This document shows, one piece after another, positions 8,574 to 18,866 of a stretch of DNA of 64,000 nt. The translations under genes and the position numbers were made by a program. The stretch comes from Cytobacillus oceanisediminis 2691 (GTDB lineage: Bacteria; Bacillota; Bacilli; Bacillales; Cytobacillaceae): NCBI RefSeq assembly GCF_000294775.2, contig NZ_CP015506.1:4253501-4317500 (forward strand), in the 5' to 3' direction. Each line of letters starts with the position of its first letter. Positions within the stretch are counted from its first letter, which is position 1. The notes beneath the pieces are model-generated. The model saw only the letters and a program-made list of their open reading frames with translations. It ran no database searches and was not told where the DNA came from.

Positions 8574-9848
8574 TTATGATTGATAAAGCTCTGTAAATTT
8601 TTCTATGAAAGAATCAAGACTAAGCTCTGTTTGTTCTCCCGATTCCATTGATTTTACATTAATTTTGTTCGCTTTAAGTTCATCTTCACCCAAGACAGCA
8701 ACAAACTTTGCATTCGACCGGTCTGCCGCTTTAAACTGGGCTTTAATTTTTCTGTCAAGATAATCTCTTTCAGCAGAATATCCTGCCATTCGAAGTTTTT
8801 GAAGAAGGCCGACTGTGTAATCCTTTGCTTCCTCTCCAAGGGATACAAGGTAGCAATCAATGTCCTTACTAAGAGGCAGATCCACCTTCTCTGCTTCAAG
8901 AGCAGCAATGAATCGCTCGATACTTAAAGCAAAACCTATTCCCGGCGCTTCAGGACCGCCAATTTCCTCAGTGAGGCCATTGTATCGTCCGCCGCCGCAA
9001 AGAGTGGTAATTGCTCCGAAACCTTCGGAATCACTCATAATTTCAAAGGCCGTATGATTGTAATAATCCAGGCCGCGAACAAGATTTGGATCAACAATAA
9101 AGTCAATATCCAGGTTCTTTAAATACTTTTGAACCTTCTCAAAGTAGGTTTTTGAATCATCATTTAAATAATCAATGATGGATGGAGCAGATTTCATAAG
9201 TTCATGTTCACGGTCCTGTTTACAGTCCAGGATGCGCATTGGATTTTTTTCAAGGCGATTCTGGCAATCCTGGCAAAACTCCCCGATCCGCGGCTTGAAG
9301 TGATTGACCAGAGCCTCTCTGTGTGCAGATCGGCTTTCTTTATCTCCCAGGCTGTTCACAATCAATTTAAGCTTTTGCAGGCCCATGCTTCTATAAAGTG
9401 ACATTGCCAGTGCGATAACTTCCGCATCAATTGCCGGATCCGCGCTGCCGATCGCTTCGACGCCGAATTGGACAAACTGGCGAAAACGTCCTGCCTGGGG
9501 GCGTTCATAACGGAACATTGGTCCCATATAATAAAGCTTTACAGGCTGGCTCGCATCACCGTACATTTTATGTTCAACGAATGACCTTACAGCAGAAGCC
9601 GTTCCTTCAGGACGAAGTGTCAGGCTTCGTCCGCCGCGGTCTTCAAACGTGTACATTTCTTTTTGAACAATATCTGTCGTGTCTCCAACACTGCGCAGAA
9701 ATAATTCCGTATGTTCAAATATAGGTGTTCTGATTTCACGATATTGAAATTTCTCACAAAGTTCCCTTGCCTTTTTTTCTATCAATTGCCATTTTTCAAC
9801 TTCCCCCGGCAAAATGTCCTGCGTTCCCCTCGGTATTCGGATAGACAT
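8574..9848 (-). CDS. hisS: Histidyl-tRNA synthetase
   Basis: A 424-residue class II synthetase, the same length as B. subtilis HisS. Motifs include [10 protein letters not shown] at the N-terminus, motif 2 ([13 protein letters not shown]), the histidine-A motifs [11 protein letters not shown] and GGGRYNGL, and a C-terminal anticodon-binding domain (about 325-424). AGGAGGTAA precedes the ATG. First gene of hisS-aspS, behind a T-box leader with its own sigma-A promoter. Confidence 0.98.
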   Translation of the reverse strand: MSIRIPRGTQDILPGEVEKWQLIEKKARELCEKFQYREIRTPIFEHTELFLRSVGDTTDIVQKEMYTFEDRGGRSLTLRPEGTASAVRSFVEHKMYGDASQPVKLYYMGPMFRYERPQAGRFRQFVQFGVEAIGSADPAIDAEVIALAMSLYRSMGLQKLKLIVNSLGDKESRSAHREALVNHFKPRIGEFCQDCQNRLEKNPMRILDCKQDREHELMKSAPSIIDYLNDDSKTYFEKVQKYLKNLDIDFIVDPNLVRGLDYYNHTAFEIMSDSEGFGAITTLCGGGRYNGLTEEIGGPEAPGIGFALSIERFIAALEAEKVDLPLSKDIDCYLVSLGEEAKDYTVGLLQKLRMAGYSAERDYLDRKIKAQFKAADRSNAKFVAVLGEDELKANKINVKSMESGEQTELSLDSFIEKFTELYQS

Positions 9849-9949
9849 GAAAATTACCTCCTAATGCAAAATGATAACTATGTATAATTTATTGACCCTT
9901 TACGCTTTAGCTAATAAATAGGCCATAATCGAAAGCATCGACAAAATAA

Positions 9950-10284
9950 AAAAAAACTCCCGCCTCCTTGTATATTAAATACAAGGGACGAGAGTTTGGT
10001 TTTCCCGTGGTGCCACCCTAGTTGAAGCCAATATATAGACTTCCTCTTTTACAGTTAACGCCTGTTAACGTTCAGCTCCTACTAAAGATCACGCCTTTTT
10101 CAGAGAGAAACCTACGAAGTGTTCTTTCGTTAAATCATCATGTGAGAATGCTTTCAGCCGGGCGGCACTCTCTCTCTTTTCATGTGGGGTTTAACTACTC
10201 TTCTCCATCAATGGTTTATCGAAAAGCAGAAACGCCTTGGTCAGGCGCTGCAGCTAGACATTTAATTGTAATTGTCATTTTATT
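9950..10284 (-). promoter_or_regulatory. T-box riboswitch leader controlling hisS-aspS
   Basis: The minus strand carries the T-box sequence AGGGTGGCACCACGGGA at 10019-10003, followed by a terminator with AAACTCTCGTCCC and GGCGGGAGTTT arms and a T-run (9997-9951). A stem I-like region begins GATGGAGAAGAGTA near 10212. GTTAAA and TTTAAC arms enclose its upper part, leaving a specifier loop with CAC (10121-10119), a histidine codon. Uncharged tRNA-His would stabilise the antiterminator and allow readthrough. The leader is unusually long at its 5' end because a 40-base repeat (10221-10260) lies before stem I. The specifier assignment is inference. Confidence 0.92.
10221..10260 (+). repeat. Short copy of a dispersed repeat in the hisS leader
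   Basis: Forty bases starting GAAAAGCAGAAACGCCTTG and ending GGCGCTGCAGCTAGACA. The same head and tail recur at 31123-31184, 27316-27356 and, inverted, at 37423-37665. It lies between the promoter and stem I of the T-box, so it is transcribed. Confidence 0.7.
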
Positions 10285-10287
10285 TAT

Positions 10288-10319
10288 ATTATAATACGGA
10301 GCATTTTCATCAATGTCAA
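10288..10319 (-). promoter_or_regulatory. Sigma-A promoter of the hisS-aspS operon
   Basis: TTGACA (10319-10314), then TATTAT with 17-base spacing (10296-10291) overlapping TATAAT (10293-10288). Predicted start near 10283, so the leader is about 435 bases. Confidence 0.8.
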
Positions 10320-10332
10320 GACTAAAAACATG

Positions 10333-10509
10333 TTATGATCGTTCCAGCTTTTTTTTCAGTTTCCTGACATCCTTGAGAGATAGTCCAAACTCTGATGCGA
10401 GTTCAATCATGTTTGAGTTTTGTTCTCTTTGTATAAAATCATGAAAATCCACCCCGAACAGCTGATTTTCACCAGATTGTGCAGACATCCCTTTTTCTCC
10501 AAATCTCAT
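10333..10509 (-). CDS. Small conserved protein, YrzK-like
   Basis: A 58-residue protein with the pattern GVDFHDFI...ELASEFGLSLKDVRKLKKKLERS, which suggests a small helix-turn-helix or helical adaptor. B. subtilis has a similar small gene (yrzK) at the same place between hisS and the amidase. The ATG at 10509 has AAGGGTGAG upstream; longer readings upstream are not conserved-looking. Function unknown. Divergent from the amidase gene. Confidence 0.7.
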   Translation of the reverse strand: MRFGEKGMSAQSGENQLFGVDFHDFIQREQNSNMIELASEFGLSLKDVRKLKKKLERS

Positions 10510-10738
10510 AGTGCTCACCCTTTTTTTTATAGTCTGTTCTATTCTTTCCATTTTCAGATGAAATGTTTCATAACAGGACAAATTTAATTCCCAGCTAAAA
10601 ATGATTGCTGATAAACCGATAATAGAAGGGAAATTGCACAAGATGCAGAAGTATTCTAGGACCAAAGTTATCTTGACTGCCAGCACCTTGTTTGTTTTTC
10701 TTTTAATAAGGATTTTTATTATGAAAGGAGGCGGCCTG

Positions 10739-12481
10739 TTGAAGAAAAAACCACTTATTCTCGTGATATGTCTTATGCTTTTGGCTGGCATAACACAGGC
10801 GGAAACAAAGGTTAAAGCTGAAAACAGTTCTGTAACAATCCCCACAAATAATCTTAACGTCCGTCAAGGCCCAGGCTTAAGCTACCCCATTCTGGGACAA
10901 GCCCAGAAAGGAGATCAATTTAACGCTCTTTCCCGTGAAGGAGATTGGATTAAAATTAATTTCCAGGGGGAAAACGGCTATGTGGCCAGCTGGCTTGTTT
11001 CCGATATGACCACCAGTCAGAGAGGAGAAAAAGCAGCCAGTTCAAATTCCCAGGCAATCATCACAACAGATGGCCTGAGGGTGAGAAAGGGACCTGGTAC
11101 AAGTTACGGTGTCCTGGGAACTATACAGAAAGGAACAGCCTATAAGGTCATGAGCACAGAAGGAAGCTGGGTTAAGATCCAAACACCTTATGGAGATGGA
11201 TGGGTCGCAAATGAATTCGTCCAATACAGCGGCAGCCAAAAGAAAAATTCATCAAGCAGCAGCCAAACCGGGAAAATCACGGCAAACTCCTTGAATGTAA
11301 GAAACAATCCATCGCTTAATAGTGACGTCATCGGGAAACTAAATTCGGGGGAGACAGTAGCTGTTATTTCTCAAAATGACAGCTGGACAGAAATCTCTTT
11401 CTCGGGCAATGCCGGATGGATCAGCAGCCAATATATTGCGGTTCAATCCTCACAATCAGAAAGCAAGCCAAAACAGTCGGCGTCCGGGAAAACCGGCACT
11501 GTTACGGCAACTTCTTTAACCGTTAGGAATAAAGGATCGTTAAATGGGAAACCGATTGGTTCTGTTACAAAAGGCCAAACCTTTCCTATTCTTGAGCAAG
11601 CTGATAATTGGGCAAAAATTGAATATCAGACTGGTTCTTATGGATGGGTAGCAAGCTGGTTCATAGACATAACAGCCGAGAAAAATTCCGGCTCTTCCCA
11701 GCAGAGTGTAAACGGCAGTTCTGCAATTATATTACATAACGGATCAAATATTAGAAAAAAAGCCAGCAGCCAGTCATCTGTCATTCACAGGGCAAATAAA
11801 GGGGACAGCTTTGAAATTATCAGCCTGAATGATGATTGGTATGAAGTCCGCCTTCCAAACGGCGGGACGGGTTTTGTAGCAGGATGGATCGTCAAGGTTG
11901 AAGGATCTGCACCTGCAGTAACAAAACCGGGAGCAGAACAGCACCTGGAAAATAAAACAATCGTCCTTGATCCCGGCCATGGTGGCCGTGATAACGGGAC
12001 AACAGGGGCACGAGGGACTCGTGAAAAAGATATTACAATCAGGACCGCTCAATTGCTCGCAGACAAATTAAGATCTGCAGGTGCAAATGTTATTCTTACC
12101 AGAAGCGGAGATACCTATTTACCGCTTCCTTCCAGAGTAGGCATTTCACATTATCATAATGCAGATGCTTTCATCAGCATTCATTATGACAGCACGCCAG
12201 ATCGCACTGCAAGAGGAGCGACTACTTATTATTATCATCCTTTTCAACAGGAACTTGCAGCCAATATCCACTCCAATGTAATAGCCATGACAAACCTGAG
12301 AGATCGGGGCTATAGAGCTGGAGATTATCATGTGATAAGAGAGAATAAACGCAATGCAGTTCTCATCGAGCTTGGATATCTGAGCAATCCGGCTGAAGAG
12401 GCCCTGATTTCTTCTGCACAGTATCAGCAATCAGCAACAGCAGGAATTTATCAGGGACTTGCCCGCTATTTCAAAAATTAG
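10739..12481 (+). CDS. N-acetylmuramoyl-L-alanine amidase with five SH3b domains (YrvJ-like)
   Basis: A 580-residue secreted cell-wall hydrolase. A signal peptide (about residues 1-30) precedes five bacterial SH3 domains of about 55-60 residues, each with the LNVRxGPG-like start and a GWVAxxx end, which should bind peptidoglycan. An Amidase_3 domain follows, with zinc ligands in DPGHGG, TREKD and SIHYD and the catalytic glutamate in LIELGYLSN. TTG at 10739 is chosen because AAAGGAGG lies 7 bases upstream and the signal peptide begins there; earlier starts lack a site. Longer than B. subtilis YrvJ (about 518). Confidence 0.93.
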   Translation: MKKKPLILVICLMLLAGITQAETKVKAENSSVTIPTNNLNVRQGPGLSYPILGQAQKGDQFNALSREGDWIKINFQGENGYVASWLVSDMTTSQRGEKAASSNSQAIITTDGLRVRKGPGTSYGVLGTIQKGTAYKVMSTEGSWVKIQTPYGDGWVANEFVQYSGSQKKNSSSSSQTGKITANSLNVRNNPSLNSDVIGKLNSGETVAVISQNDSWTEISFSGNAGWISSQYIAVQSSQSESKPKQSASGKTGTVTATSLTVRNKGSLNGKPIGSVTKGQTFPILEQADNWAKIEYQTGSYGWVASWFIDITAEKNSGSSQQSVNGSSAIILHNGSNIRKKASSQSSVIHRANKGDSFEIISLNDDWYEVRLPNGGTGFVAGWIVKVEGSAPAVTKPGAEQHLENKTIVLDPGHGGRDNGTTGARGTREKDITIRTAQLLADKLRSAGANVILTRSGDTYLPLPSRVGISHYHNADAFISIHYDSTPDRTARGATTYYYHPFQQELAANIHSNVIAMTNLRDRGYRAGDYHVIRENKRNAVLIELGYLSNPAEEALISSAQYQQSATAGIYQGLARYFKN

Positions 12482-12484
12482 CAA

Positions 12485-12524
12485 AAAGCCCCGGCATCCT
12501 ACTTTGGGTGCCGGGGCTTTTTTG
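12485..12524. terminator. Bidirectional terminator, amidase / dtd
   Basis: AAAGCCCCGGCA (12485-12496) pairs with TGCCGGGGCTTT (12509-12520), followed by Ts. It separates the convergent amidase and dtd genes. Confidence 0.9.
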
Positions 12525-12543
12525 CGTTTCGTTATAAATTAAC

Positions 12544-12984
12544 TTACTTGCTTTCTAAAATTAACGTAACAGGTCCATCGTTGGTTAACTGAACATCCAT
12601 CATGGCCCCGAATACACCTGTTTCTACTTTCAGGCCTTTAGCTTCTAAATACCGGTTAAAAGCATCATAGATATTTACGGCATGCGCCGGGCTAGCCGCT
12701 TCCATGAAATTGGGCCGTCTGCCCTTCCGGCAGTCTCCATATAAAGTAAACTGGGAAACCGAAAGAATTTCACCTTCCTGATCCAGCAGGGAAAAATTCA
12801 TTTTGCCATTTTCATCTTCGAAGACGCGAAGATTGGCAATTTTATCAGCCAGAAAAGCTGCGTCCTCTTCCTTATCTTCATGGGTGACTCCAACGAGCAA
12901 AACAAACCCCTTTTTGATGCTTCCGACGGTTTTGCCGTCCACCGTTACGCTGGCTTCTTTGCTTCGCTGCACTACAACACGCAT
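12544..12984 (-). CDS. dtd: D-aminoacyl-tRNA deacylase
   Basis: A 146-residue DTD1-type enzyme that hydrolyses D-aminoacyl-tRNAs. Both signature motifs are present: [10 protein letters not shown] with the catalytic-site SQ, and a cis Gly-Pro in [10 protein letters not shown] near the C-terminus. AAAGGGAG lies upstream of the ATG. It follows relA by 14 bases, the arrangement found across Bacillaceae. Confidence 0.96.
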   Translation of the reverse strand: MRVVVQRSKEASVTVDGKTVGSIKKGFVLLVGVTHEDKEEDAAFLADKIANLRVFEDENGKMNFSLLDQEGEILSVSQFTLYGDCRKGRRPNFMEAASPAHAVNIYDAFNRYLEAKGLKVETGVFGAMMDVQLTNDGPVTLILESK

Positions 12985-12998
12985 TCTATCTGCTCCCT

Positions 12999-15194
12999 TT
13001 AGTTCATAATCCTTCTTACTGCATAAATATCAGGGATTTGTTTAATCCGATCCACAACCTTTTGCAGATGGCTGACATTGTGTATGGCAATGGACATATT
13101 AATCGTTGCTGATTTATTGCGGTCTGATCGTCCTGATACAGCTGAAATGTTGGTTTTCGTTTCATTAACAGCCTGAAGGACCTCATTTAATAATCCCCTG
13201 CGGTCATAACCGGTAATTTCAATTTCAACATTGTATTCTTTCCGGTCATTTAAGGCTGTTTCCCACTCAACCGGGATGAGCCTTTGTTTTGCATCATCCG
13301 TTTCAATATTAGGACAATCATCACGGTGTACAGAAACTCCTCTGCCCTTTGTAATAAACCCGACGATTTCATCTCCGGGGACAGGATTACAGCAGCGGGA
13401 AAGGCGAATCAGCAGGTTATCAATGCCTGAAACCCGGACACCGGATTCGCGTTTTTTGGCAGATGGAAAAGTCTTCAGTTCCGAAACAGCATTTGTAATA
13501 TCGGAGGTTTGTTCAAGATCGCGTTTCTTGCGCCATTTTTCTGTCAGCCTGTTGGCAACCTGAAGTGCCGTTACTCCGTTATAGCCAACAGCAGCATACA
13601 TATCTTCCTCTGTGGCAAAATTGAATTTCTCTGCGACCCTTTTTACATTATCAGATGTCAAAATTTCCTTCAGGTCGAAATCCATATTGCGAATCTCCCG
13701 CTCAACAAGCTCTTTTCCTTTTTCCACATTTTCTTCTTTTCTCTGCTTTTTGAAAAAGGTTCGTATTCTATTTTTAGCCTGTGAAGTCTGAGCAAGCTTC
13801 AGCCAATCTTTGCTCGGTCCATATGAATGCTTGGATGTCAGGATTTCAATAATATCGCCGGTCTTCAATTTGTAATCCAGCGTGACCATTTTTCCGTTGA
13901 CTTTGGCACCGATTGTCTTGTTTCCAATTTCCGAGTGAATTCGGTAAGCAAAGTCAATGGGAACGGAGCCGGAAGGAAGTTCGATGACATCCCCTTTAGG
14001 AGTAAAAACAAACACCATATCGGAAAACAAATCGATCTTCAGTGATTCCATGAACTCTTCAGCATTTGCAGCATCATCCTGAAACTCCAGGATTTCACGG
14101 AACCAGGTCAGCTTCTCCTCAAATGAAGAGCCCTCATTCACTCTTTTTCCTTCTTTATAAGCCCAATGGGCAGCAATACCAAACTCTGCAATTCTATGCA
14201 TATCCATGGTACGGATCTGGACTTCCAGCGGGTCACCTTTTGGCCCGATAACCGTGGTATGAAGAGATTGATACATATTCTGTTTAGGCATGGCAATGTA
14301 ATCTTTAAAACGGCCGGGCATCGGCTTCCAGCATGTATGAATAATCCCGAGAACCGCATAGCAATCTTTAATGCTGCTTACAACAATGCGTACAGCAAGA
14401 AGATCATATATCTCATTGAATTGCTTGTTTTGAAGCGCCATTTTTCGATAGATGCTGTATATATGCTTAGGGCGGCCGGATATCTCTGATTTAATTGAAA
14501 CCTCTGACAGCCTGCCCCGCATGACATTGATAACATCATCCAGGTACTCTTCCCGTTCCGCTCTTTTTTTCTTCATCAGGTTTACAATCCGATAATATTG
14601 CTGCGGATTTAGGTACCTTAGAGCCGTATCTTCAAGCTCCCACTTAATCTTTGAAATTCCAAGCCTATGCGCAAGAGGTGCAAAAATTTCAAGCGTTTCG
14701 TTCGAAATGCGGCGCTGCTTTTCAGCTGGCAGATGCTTAAGTGTCCGCATATTATGAAGACGGTCAGCAAGCTTAATTAAGATTACACGGATGTCCTGGG
14801 CCATTGCCACGAACATTTTCCGATGATTTTCAGCCTGCTGCTCTTCCTGTGATTTATATTTAATTTTCCCCAGTTTTGTTACACCATCGACAAGCATTGC
14901 CACTTCTGAATTGAAGGCTTCTTCGATATTCTCCAATGAGATTTCGGTGTCTTCAACCACATCGTGAAGAAAGCCGGCAGCAACCGTTGATGGATCCATC
15001 TCCAGATCAGCAAGGATGCCTGCCACTTGAATTGGATGGATAATGTATGGTTCACCGGACTTCCTATATTGTTCACGGTGGGCATGCTTGGCAAACTCGT
15101 ACGCTTTTTTTACAAGCTCTGCATGCTCATCGTTTAAATATTCTTTTGCTCTGTTGATGACTTGCTCGGCGGTCAGAACTTGATCGTTCGCCAT
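12999..15194 (-). CDS. relA: Bifunctional (p)ppGpp synthetase/hydrolase Rel
   Basis: A 731-residue long RelA/SpoT homologue (B. subtilis 734). In order: HD hydrolase domain with HDVVEDT (about residues 75-81), synthetase domain with [11 protein letters not shown] (about 305-315), TGS domain (about 390-455), helical and zinc-finger-type region ([10 protein letters not shown], about 570-580) and a C-terminal ACT domain (about 655-730). Hydrolase motifs are intact, so it should both make and degrade the alarmone. AAAGGTGA precedes the ATG at 15194; a start 39 bases upstream lacks conserved sequence. Confidence 0.97.
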   Translation of the reverse strand: MANDQVLTAEQVINRAKEYLNDEHAELVKKAYEFAKHAHREQYRKSGEPYIIHPIQVAGILADLEMDPSTVAAGFLHDVVEDTEISLENIEEAFNSEVAMLVDGVTKLGKIKYKSQEEQQAENHRKMFVAMAQDIRVILIKLADRLHNMRTLKHLPAEKQRRISNETLEIFAPLAHRLGISKIKWELEDTALRYLNPQQYYRIVNLMKKKRAEREEYLDDVINVMRGRLSEVSIKSEISGRPKHIYSIYRKMALQNKQFNEIYDLLAVRIVVSSIKDCYAVLGIIHTCWKPMPGRFKDYIAMPKQNMYQSLHTTVIGPKGDPLEVQIRTMDMHRIAEFGIAAHWAYKEGKRVNEGSSFEEKLTWFREILEFQDDAANAEEFMESLKIDLFSDMVFVFTPKGDVIELPSGSVPIDFAYRIHSEIGNKTIGAKVNGKMVTLDYKLKTGDIIEILTSKHSYGPSKDWLKLAQTSQAKNRIRTFFKKQRKEENVEKGKELVEREIRNMDFDLKEILTSDNVKRVAEKFNFATEEDMYAAVGYNGVTALQVANRLTEKWRKKRDLEQTSDITNAVSELKTFPSAKKRESGVRVSGIDNLLIRLSRCCNPVPGDEIVGFITKGRGVSVHRDDCPNIETDDAKQRLIPVEWETALNDRKEYNVEIEITGYDRRGLLNEVLQAVNETKTNISAVSGRSDRNKSATINMSIAIHNVSHLQKVVDRIKQIPDIYAVRRIMN

Positions 15195-15257
15195 GGAATC
15201 ACCTTTATCTCCCTGAATTTTATGCATTTGCATAATGTAATAATTTTGTAATTGGAT

Positions 15258-15273
15258 TTATAACAAGTTATAA
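15258..15273. promoter_or_regulatory. Inverted repeat in the relA leader
   Basis: TTATAAC-AA-GTTATAA, seven-base arms, lying about 15 bases downstream of the predicted relA transcription start. It resembles an operator, but no regulator can be named. Confidence 0.3.
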
Positions 15274-15293
15274 AAAAAATTAATATTGCTACT

Positions 15294-15322
15294 ATTATCG
15301 AAAAAAAAAGTGAAGATGTAAA
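15294..15322 (-). promoter_or_regulatory. Predicted sigma-A promoter of relA-dtd
   Basis: TTTACA (15322-15317), 17-base spacer, GATAAT (15299-15294) on the minus strand. Confidence 0.5.
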
Positions 15323-15445
15323 GGGATAGACTGTTATTTTTATGGGAATAACAAAAATTTTGTCGTTTTTTGTCCGAATTTCTTTATTGTTTTTCCATAA
15401 TTGGTTTTGGAAGCACTTAATATACCTATTTTGACAGATAAATTA

Positions 15446-15476
15446 AAAAGAGCACCATTTCGTATGGCGCTCTCTT
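15446..15476 (-). terminator. Terminator after apt
   Basis: AGAGC-ACCAT / ATGGC-GCTCT hairpin with TTCG loop, followed on the minus strand by CTTTTTAATTT. Confidence 0.65.
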
Positions 15477-15489
15477 GGTATGAAAAAAA

Positions 15490-16002
15490 TTAATACTGCA
15501 TCAATGTCAGAATATCGTAATCGTCAAGCTTTTTACGGCCATCAAGGTATGTTAATTCAATAAGGAATGCAATGCCAGCCACTACTCCGCCAAGTTCTTC
15601 AACCAGCTGGATGGTTGCATCGATTGTTCCGCCTGTCGCAAGGAGATCGTCAGTGATCAGAACTCTTTGCCCAGGTTTGATGGCATCTTTATGAATGGTT
15701 AATATATCCTTGCCATATTCTAGGCCATAATTAACCTTGACTGTTTCACGGGGAAGTTTTCCTTCTTTGCGGACAGGGGCAAAACCTACACCTAATGAAT
15801 AAGCAACAGGGCAGCCGATGATGAATCCGCGGGCTTCCGGGCCAACAACCAGATCAATTTTCTTTTCACGGGCATATTCAACAATTTGGTCAGTCGCATA
15901 TTTATACGCTTCACCGTTGTCCATAAGTGTTGTAATATCTTTAAATTTTATGCCTGGCTTCGGCCAATCTTCAACAATTGTTATATACTGTTTTAAGTCC
16001 AT
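15490..16002 (-). CDS. apt: Adenine phosphoribosyltransferase
   Basis: A 170-residue type I phosphoribosyltransferase making AMP from adenine and PRPP (purine salvage). The PRPP-binding loop [13 protein letters not shown] is at residues 116-128, and the GPEARGFI and PVRKEGKLP flexible-loop motifs are present. It overlaps the 3' end of recJ by 10 bases, and AAAGGAAG lies upstream of the ATG. Confidence 0.97.
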   Translation of the reverse strand: MDLKQYITIVEDWPKPGIKFKDITTLMDNGEAYKYATDQIVEYAREKKIDLVVGPEARGFIIGCPVAYSLGVGFAPVRKEGKLPRETVKVNYGLEYGKDILTIHKDAIKPGQRVLITDDLLATGGTIDATIQLVEELGGVVAGIAFLIELTYLDGRKKLDDYDILTLMQY

Positions 16003-18362
16003 TTTTCTTCCTTTGCCTCCTCAAGTTTTACAGCCCCTTGCATAACTTCATCAAACCAGTCTTTGAGCTGCTGAAAGGATGAATAGAGCAAATCGCTCTC
16101 AAGAGTGTATTGTGCCTGTTTAAGCTGATAGGTTCGCGAATCAGCTAAATCACGTTTAATTGATGTATTGTTTAACGAAATGACACCATTATTTATTTTA
16201 ACAAAATCCAATTCAAAAAACACTTGAGACATAAAATCTACCGTTTCCCTGCTCCATCCCTTATGCTTCGCTATATCATTCCCATGACGCCTGATATCGA
16301 CCGAGCCTTTTTTAGCAAGCAGGGCAAAATACCACTTAAAATGATCTCTTGTTGGAATAGTGCTGAAATAGTCACTGTCCTCTTTATAAAAATGAGCATA
16401 AATTCTGGCAGGGTTTTTTCCGGAGAATACATGAGCAAGCATTTCCTTTGAAGGCGGCATATCAGCAAGCACGATGTTTGAGCCATCTAGTTTTAATGCT
16501 TCTGCATCCTCTTCAGATGATATTTTCACCATACTTTCCCCTGCATATGTCCTGAATTTGGATATATGTTCCTCATTAAAGAATATCCAAGTAGTATTTA
16601 CGTCAGGAATGACGCTTTGGAGCCTTTCGAGCCGCTTTAAACTCCGGATATCAAATAGCTGCCAGGAGTTCACTGCCATATCCTGCAGGAAGATTTGCGG
16701 TTTTTTAATATTATTCCATTCATTAATGGATAATTCGCCAATAACCGATAGCTTGGAATATGGTGAAATCTGCTCATGCAAATGTCCGAGGCCAAAGCCG
16801 ATTCCATCAAGGGAAGATCCATCATTTTCGATGGTGACCTTTATATGAGTTTGATCAGATCCGATTTTTCTCATAGCGGCAATATTGGCCTCTTTTATCA
16901 AGACTTTAGGTTTTGGATTTCCCATCCCAAATGGGGCAAGCAGCTGCATTTCTTCAATAGAAGAGAGGCTGATATCCTTTAGATGGAAGACGCCATCAAT
17001 GCTGGTTACTGGAATAAAATCTTCCTCGGTCAGCTGTTCATTTGCAAGAGTATTCAGTCTATCCCTGAGGTCATCGACCGATTCAATTGACAAGGTCATT
17101 CCTGCCGCCATTGGATGGCCCCCAAAGTGGGGAAGGATATCCCGGCATTCAGAAAGATTTTTGAACAGATCAAAACCTTTAATACTTCTTGCTGATCCCT
17201 TTGCCAGCCCTTTATCACTGTCATAACTGAGAACAATAGCTGGGCGGTAAAACTTTTCAACAAGCTTCGAAGCTACTATTCCAACTACACCGGCATTCCA
17301 GCCTTCTTTGCCTACAACAATTACTGAATTCTCACTGATTGGAAAATTAGTTTCAACCTCTTTAACCGCTTGTGCTGCAATGTCATTGACAATAGCTTGC
17401 CTCTCTTTATTTAACATTTCAATTTCTTCAGCAATGGCTTGTGCTTCATAAGGATCATTTGTCAGAAGCAAATCCACTGCCGGATCCGCACTTTCAAGCC
17501 TGCCGGCTGCATTGAGGCGAGGCCCGATTGTAAAGCCGATTGTTTCTTCATTAATGGATGGAAGTTCAATTCCAGCCGCTTTAAACAAGGCTTTCAAACC
17601 TGTATTCTTAGTTGATTTCAGCTTTTGAATCCCGCGCTTGGCAATAAGCCTGTTCTCTCCCGTTAAAGAAACAAGGTCGGCAATTGTGCCGATTGCAGCT
17701 ATTTCCAAGAGGTGATCAGGCATTTCACCATATAGCGCATGTGCAAGTTTAAATGCTACTCCAACACCGGCCAGTTCCCGGAATGGGTATGTGCTTTCCG
17801 GATGCTTAGGATGCACAATTGCCCATGCTTCAGGAAGCTCATGGCCAGGCTCATGGTGATCTGTAATAATCAAATCCATTCCAAGCTCTTTTGCAGCCTT
17901 TGCTTCGTTTACAGCCGATATCCCTGTATCTACGGTAATAATTAAACGGATGCCAGTATCAGCGGCTTGTTCAAAAGCCGGGATATTTGGTCCATAACCT
18001 TCAGTAAATCGATTCGGTATGTAGAATTGGACGTCAGCACCGAGATCTCTAAGTGCCATCATCATGACAGAAGTGCTTGTCACTCCATCCGCATCATAAT
18101 CACCAAAAATTAAGATAGGTTCCTGTTTTTCAATTGCTTCTTTTATTCTGGAAACAGCTTTTGCCATATCTGTCATTAAAAAAGGATCATGAAATTCCTG
18201 GTCTTTATCCAATAAAAAATACCGTGCTGAATCAACGGTATCCATTCCGCGATTAATTAACAGCGATGCGGCCAGTGGAGAAATATTCAATTCCTTTGAA
18301 AGCTGCTGCACCTTATCCTCCTGTGTTTGCCGAACAATCCATCGCGTTCTTGAATGTAACAT
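15993..18362 (-). CDS. recJ: Single-stranded-DNA-specific exonuclease RecJ
   Basis: A 789-residue DHH-family 5'-3' exonuclease (B. subtilis 786). DHH motifs are visible: FGDYDADG, the IIVTDHHEPG-type motif and GGHPMAAG in DHHA1. They are followed by an OB-fold and a Bacillus-type C-terminal extension of about 200 residues. The start at 18362 is chosen from GAGGGGTGA upstream and an N-terminus MLHSRTRW resembling relatives. An extra 50 upstream residues are possible but have no ribosome binding site. Co-transcribed with apt. Confidence 0.96.
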   Translation of the reverse strand: MLHSRTRWIVRQTQEDKVQQLSKELNISPLAASLLINRGMDTVDSARYFLLDKDQEFHDPFLMTDMAKAVSRIKEAIEKQEPILIFGDYDADGVTSTSVMMMALRDLGADVQFYIPNRFTEGYGPNIPAFEQAADTGIRLIITVDTGISAVNEAKAAKELGMDLIITDHHEPGHELPEAWAIVHPKHPESTYPFRELAGVGVAFKLAHALYGEMPDHLLEIAAIGTIADLVSLTGENRLIAKRGIQKLKSTKNTGLKALFKAAGIELPSINEETIGFTIGPRLNAAGRLESADPAVDLLLTNDPYEAQAIAEEIEMLNKERQAIVNDIAAQAVKEVETNFPISENSVIVVGKEGWNAGVVGIVASKLVEKFYRPAIVLSYDSDKGLAKGSARSIKGFDLFKNLSECRDILPHFGGHPMAAGMTLSIESVDDLRDRLNTLANEQLTEEDFIPVTSIDGVFHLKDISLSSIEEMQLLAPFGMGNPKPKVLIKEANIAAMRKIGSDQTHIKVTIENDGSSLDGIGFGLGHLHEQISPYSKLSVIGELSINEWNNIKKPQIFLQDMAVNSWQLFDIRSLKRLERLQSVIPDVNTTWIFFNEEHISKFRTYAGESMVKISSEEDAEALKLDGSNIVLADMPPSKEMLAHVFSGKNPARIYAHFYKEDSDYFSTIPTRDHFKWYFALLAKKGSVDIRRHGNDIAKHKGWSRETVDFMSQVFFELDFVKINNGVISLNNTSIKRDLADSRTYQLKQAQYTLESDLLYSSFQQLKDWFDEVMQGAVKLEEAKEEKWT

Positions 18363-18489
18363 ACGTTCACCCCTCAGCTTATTAATTATACAAGAGGGGG
18401 ACATGTGTTTCAATAAGTTAAAATAGGGATATTCCATACAGATTTGGAAAGAAAGATATGAATTGCAGGCCACTTTTTTGCGGACAAGA

Positions 18490-18516
18490 GAAAAACTTGG
18501 GCAAAAGCCCAAGCCT
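18490..18516 (-). terminator. Terminator after lapA
   Basis: On the minus strand CTTGGGC-TTTT-GCCCAAG followed by TTTTTC. Confidence 0.85.
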
Positions 18517-18524
18517 GTTTTATT

Positions 18525-18842
18525 TTAATGAATATCCCTATCCAGCTCTTTTTCAAACTCTTCATTATTGGCATTATCCTTTACCGCATGTCCCGCATGC
18601 AGCTTTTCATTTTCCTTTTTTAGTATTTTCACTTTCCTTTGAAGTGAGTAAATACGGACAAGGCCCACAGACCCGACAATCATTCCTCCCATAAGGACTG
18701 ATCCTAAAATCACTAGAATCAGCGGCCACTGGCTTTCCCCAAACAAGTAGTTTACCGTTACATTATCAACATTGATTACTGCAAAAACAGCGACTATTAG
18801 TGCAAATAAAAAACCAAATAATAAAGCCCATTGAAATTTCAT
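18525..18842 (-). CDS. LapA-domain membrane protein (YrvD-like)
   Basis: A 105-residue protein with two membrane spans (about residues 5-25 and 40-62) followed by a charged, coiled-coil-prone tail (about 65-105). It matches the LapA/DUF1049 family, whose E. coli members work with the lipopolysaccharide assembly protein LapB; the role in Gram-positives is unclear. B. subtilis has YrvD at this position. GGGGAGAGG precedes the ATG. Confidence 0.8.
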   Translation of the reverse strand: MKFQWALLFGFLFALIVAVFAVINVDNVTVNYLFGESQWPLILVILGSVLMGGMIVGSVGLVRIYSLQRKVKILKKENEKLHAGHAVKDNANNEEFEKELDRDIH

Positions 18843-18866
18843 GCAATCCTCTCCCCAATATTTTCT

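Noticed and set aside
10022..10294. A 90-residue plus-strand frame
   Set aside because: It lies within the T-box leader of hisS and is antisense to it.
10510..10845. Upstream extension of the yrzK-like gene to 170 residues
   Set aside because: The extension overlaps the divergent amidase start region, shows no conserved sequence, and the ribosome binding site is at the 58-residue start.
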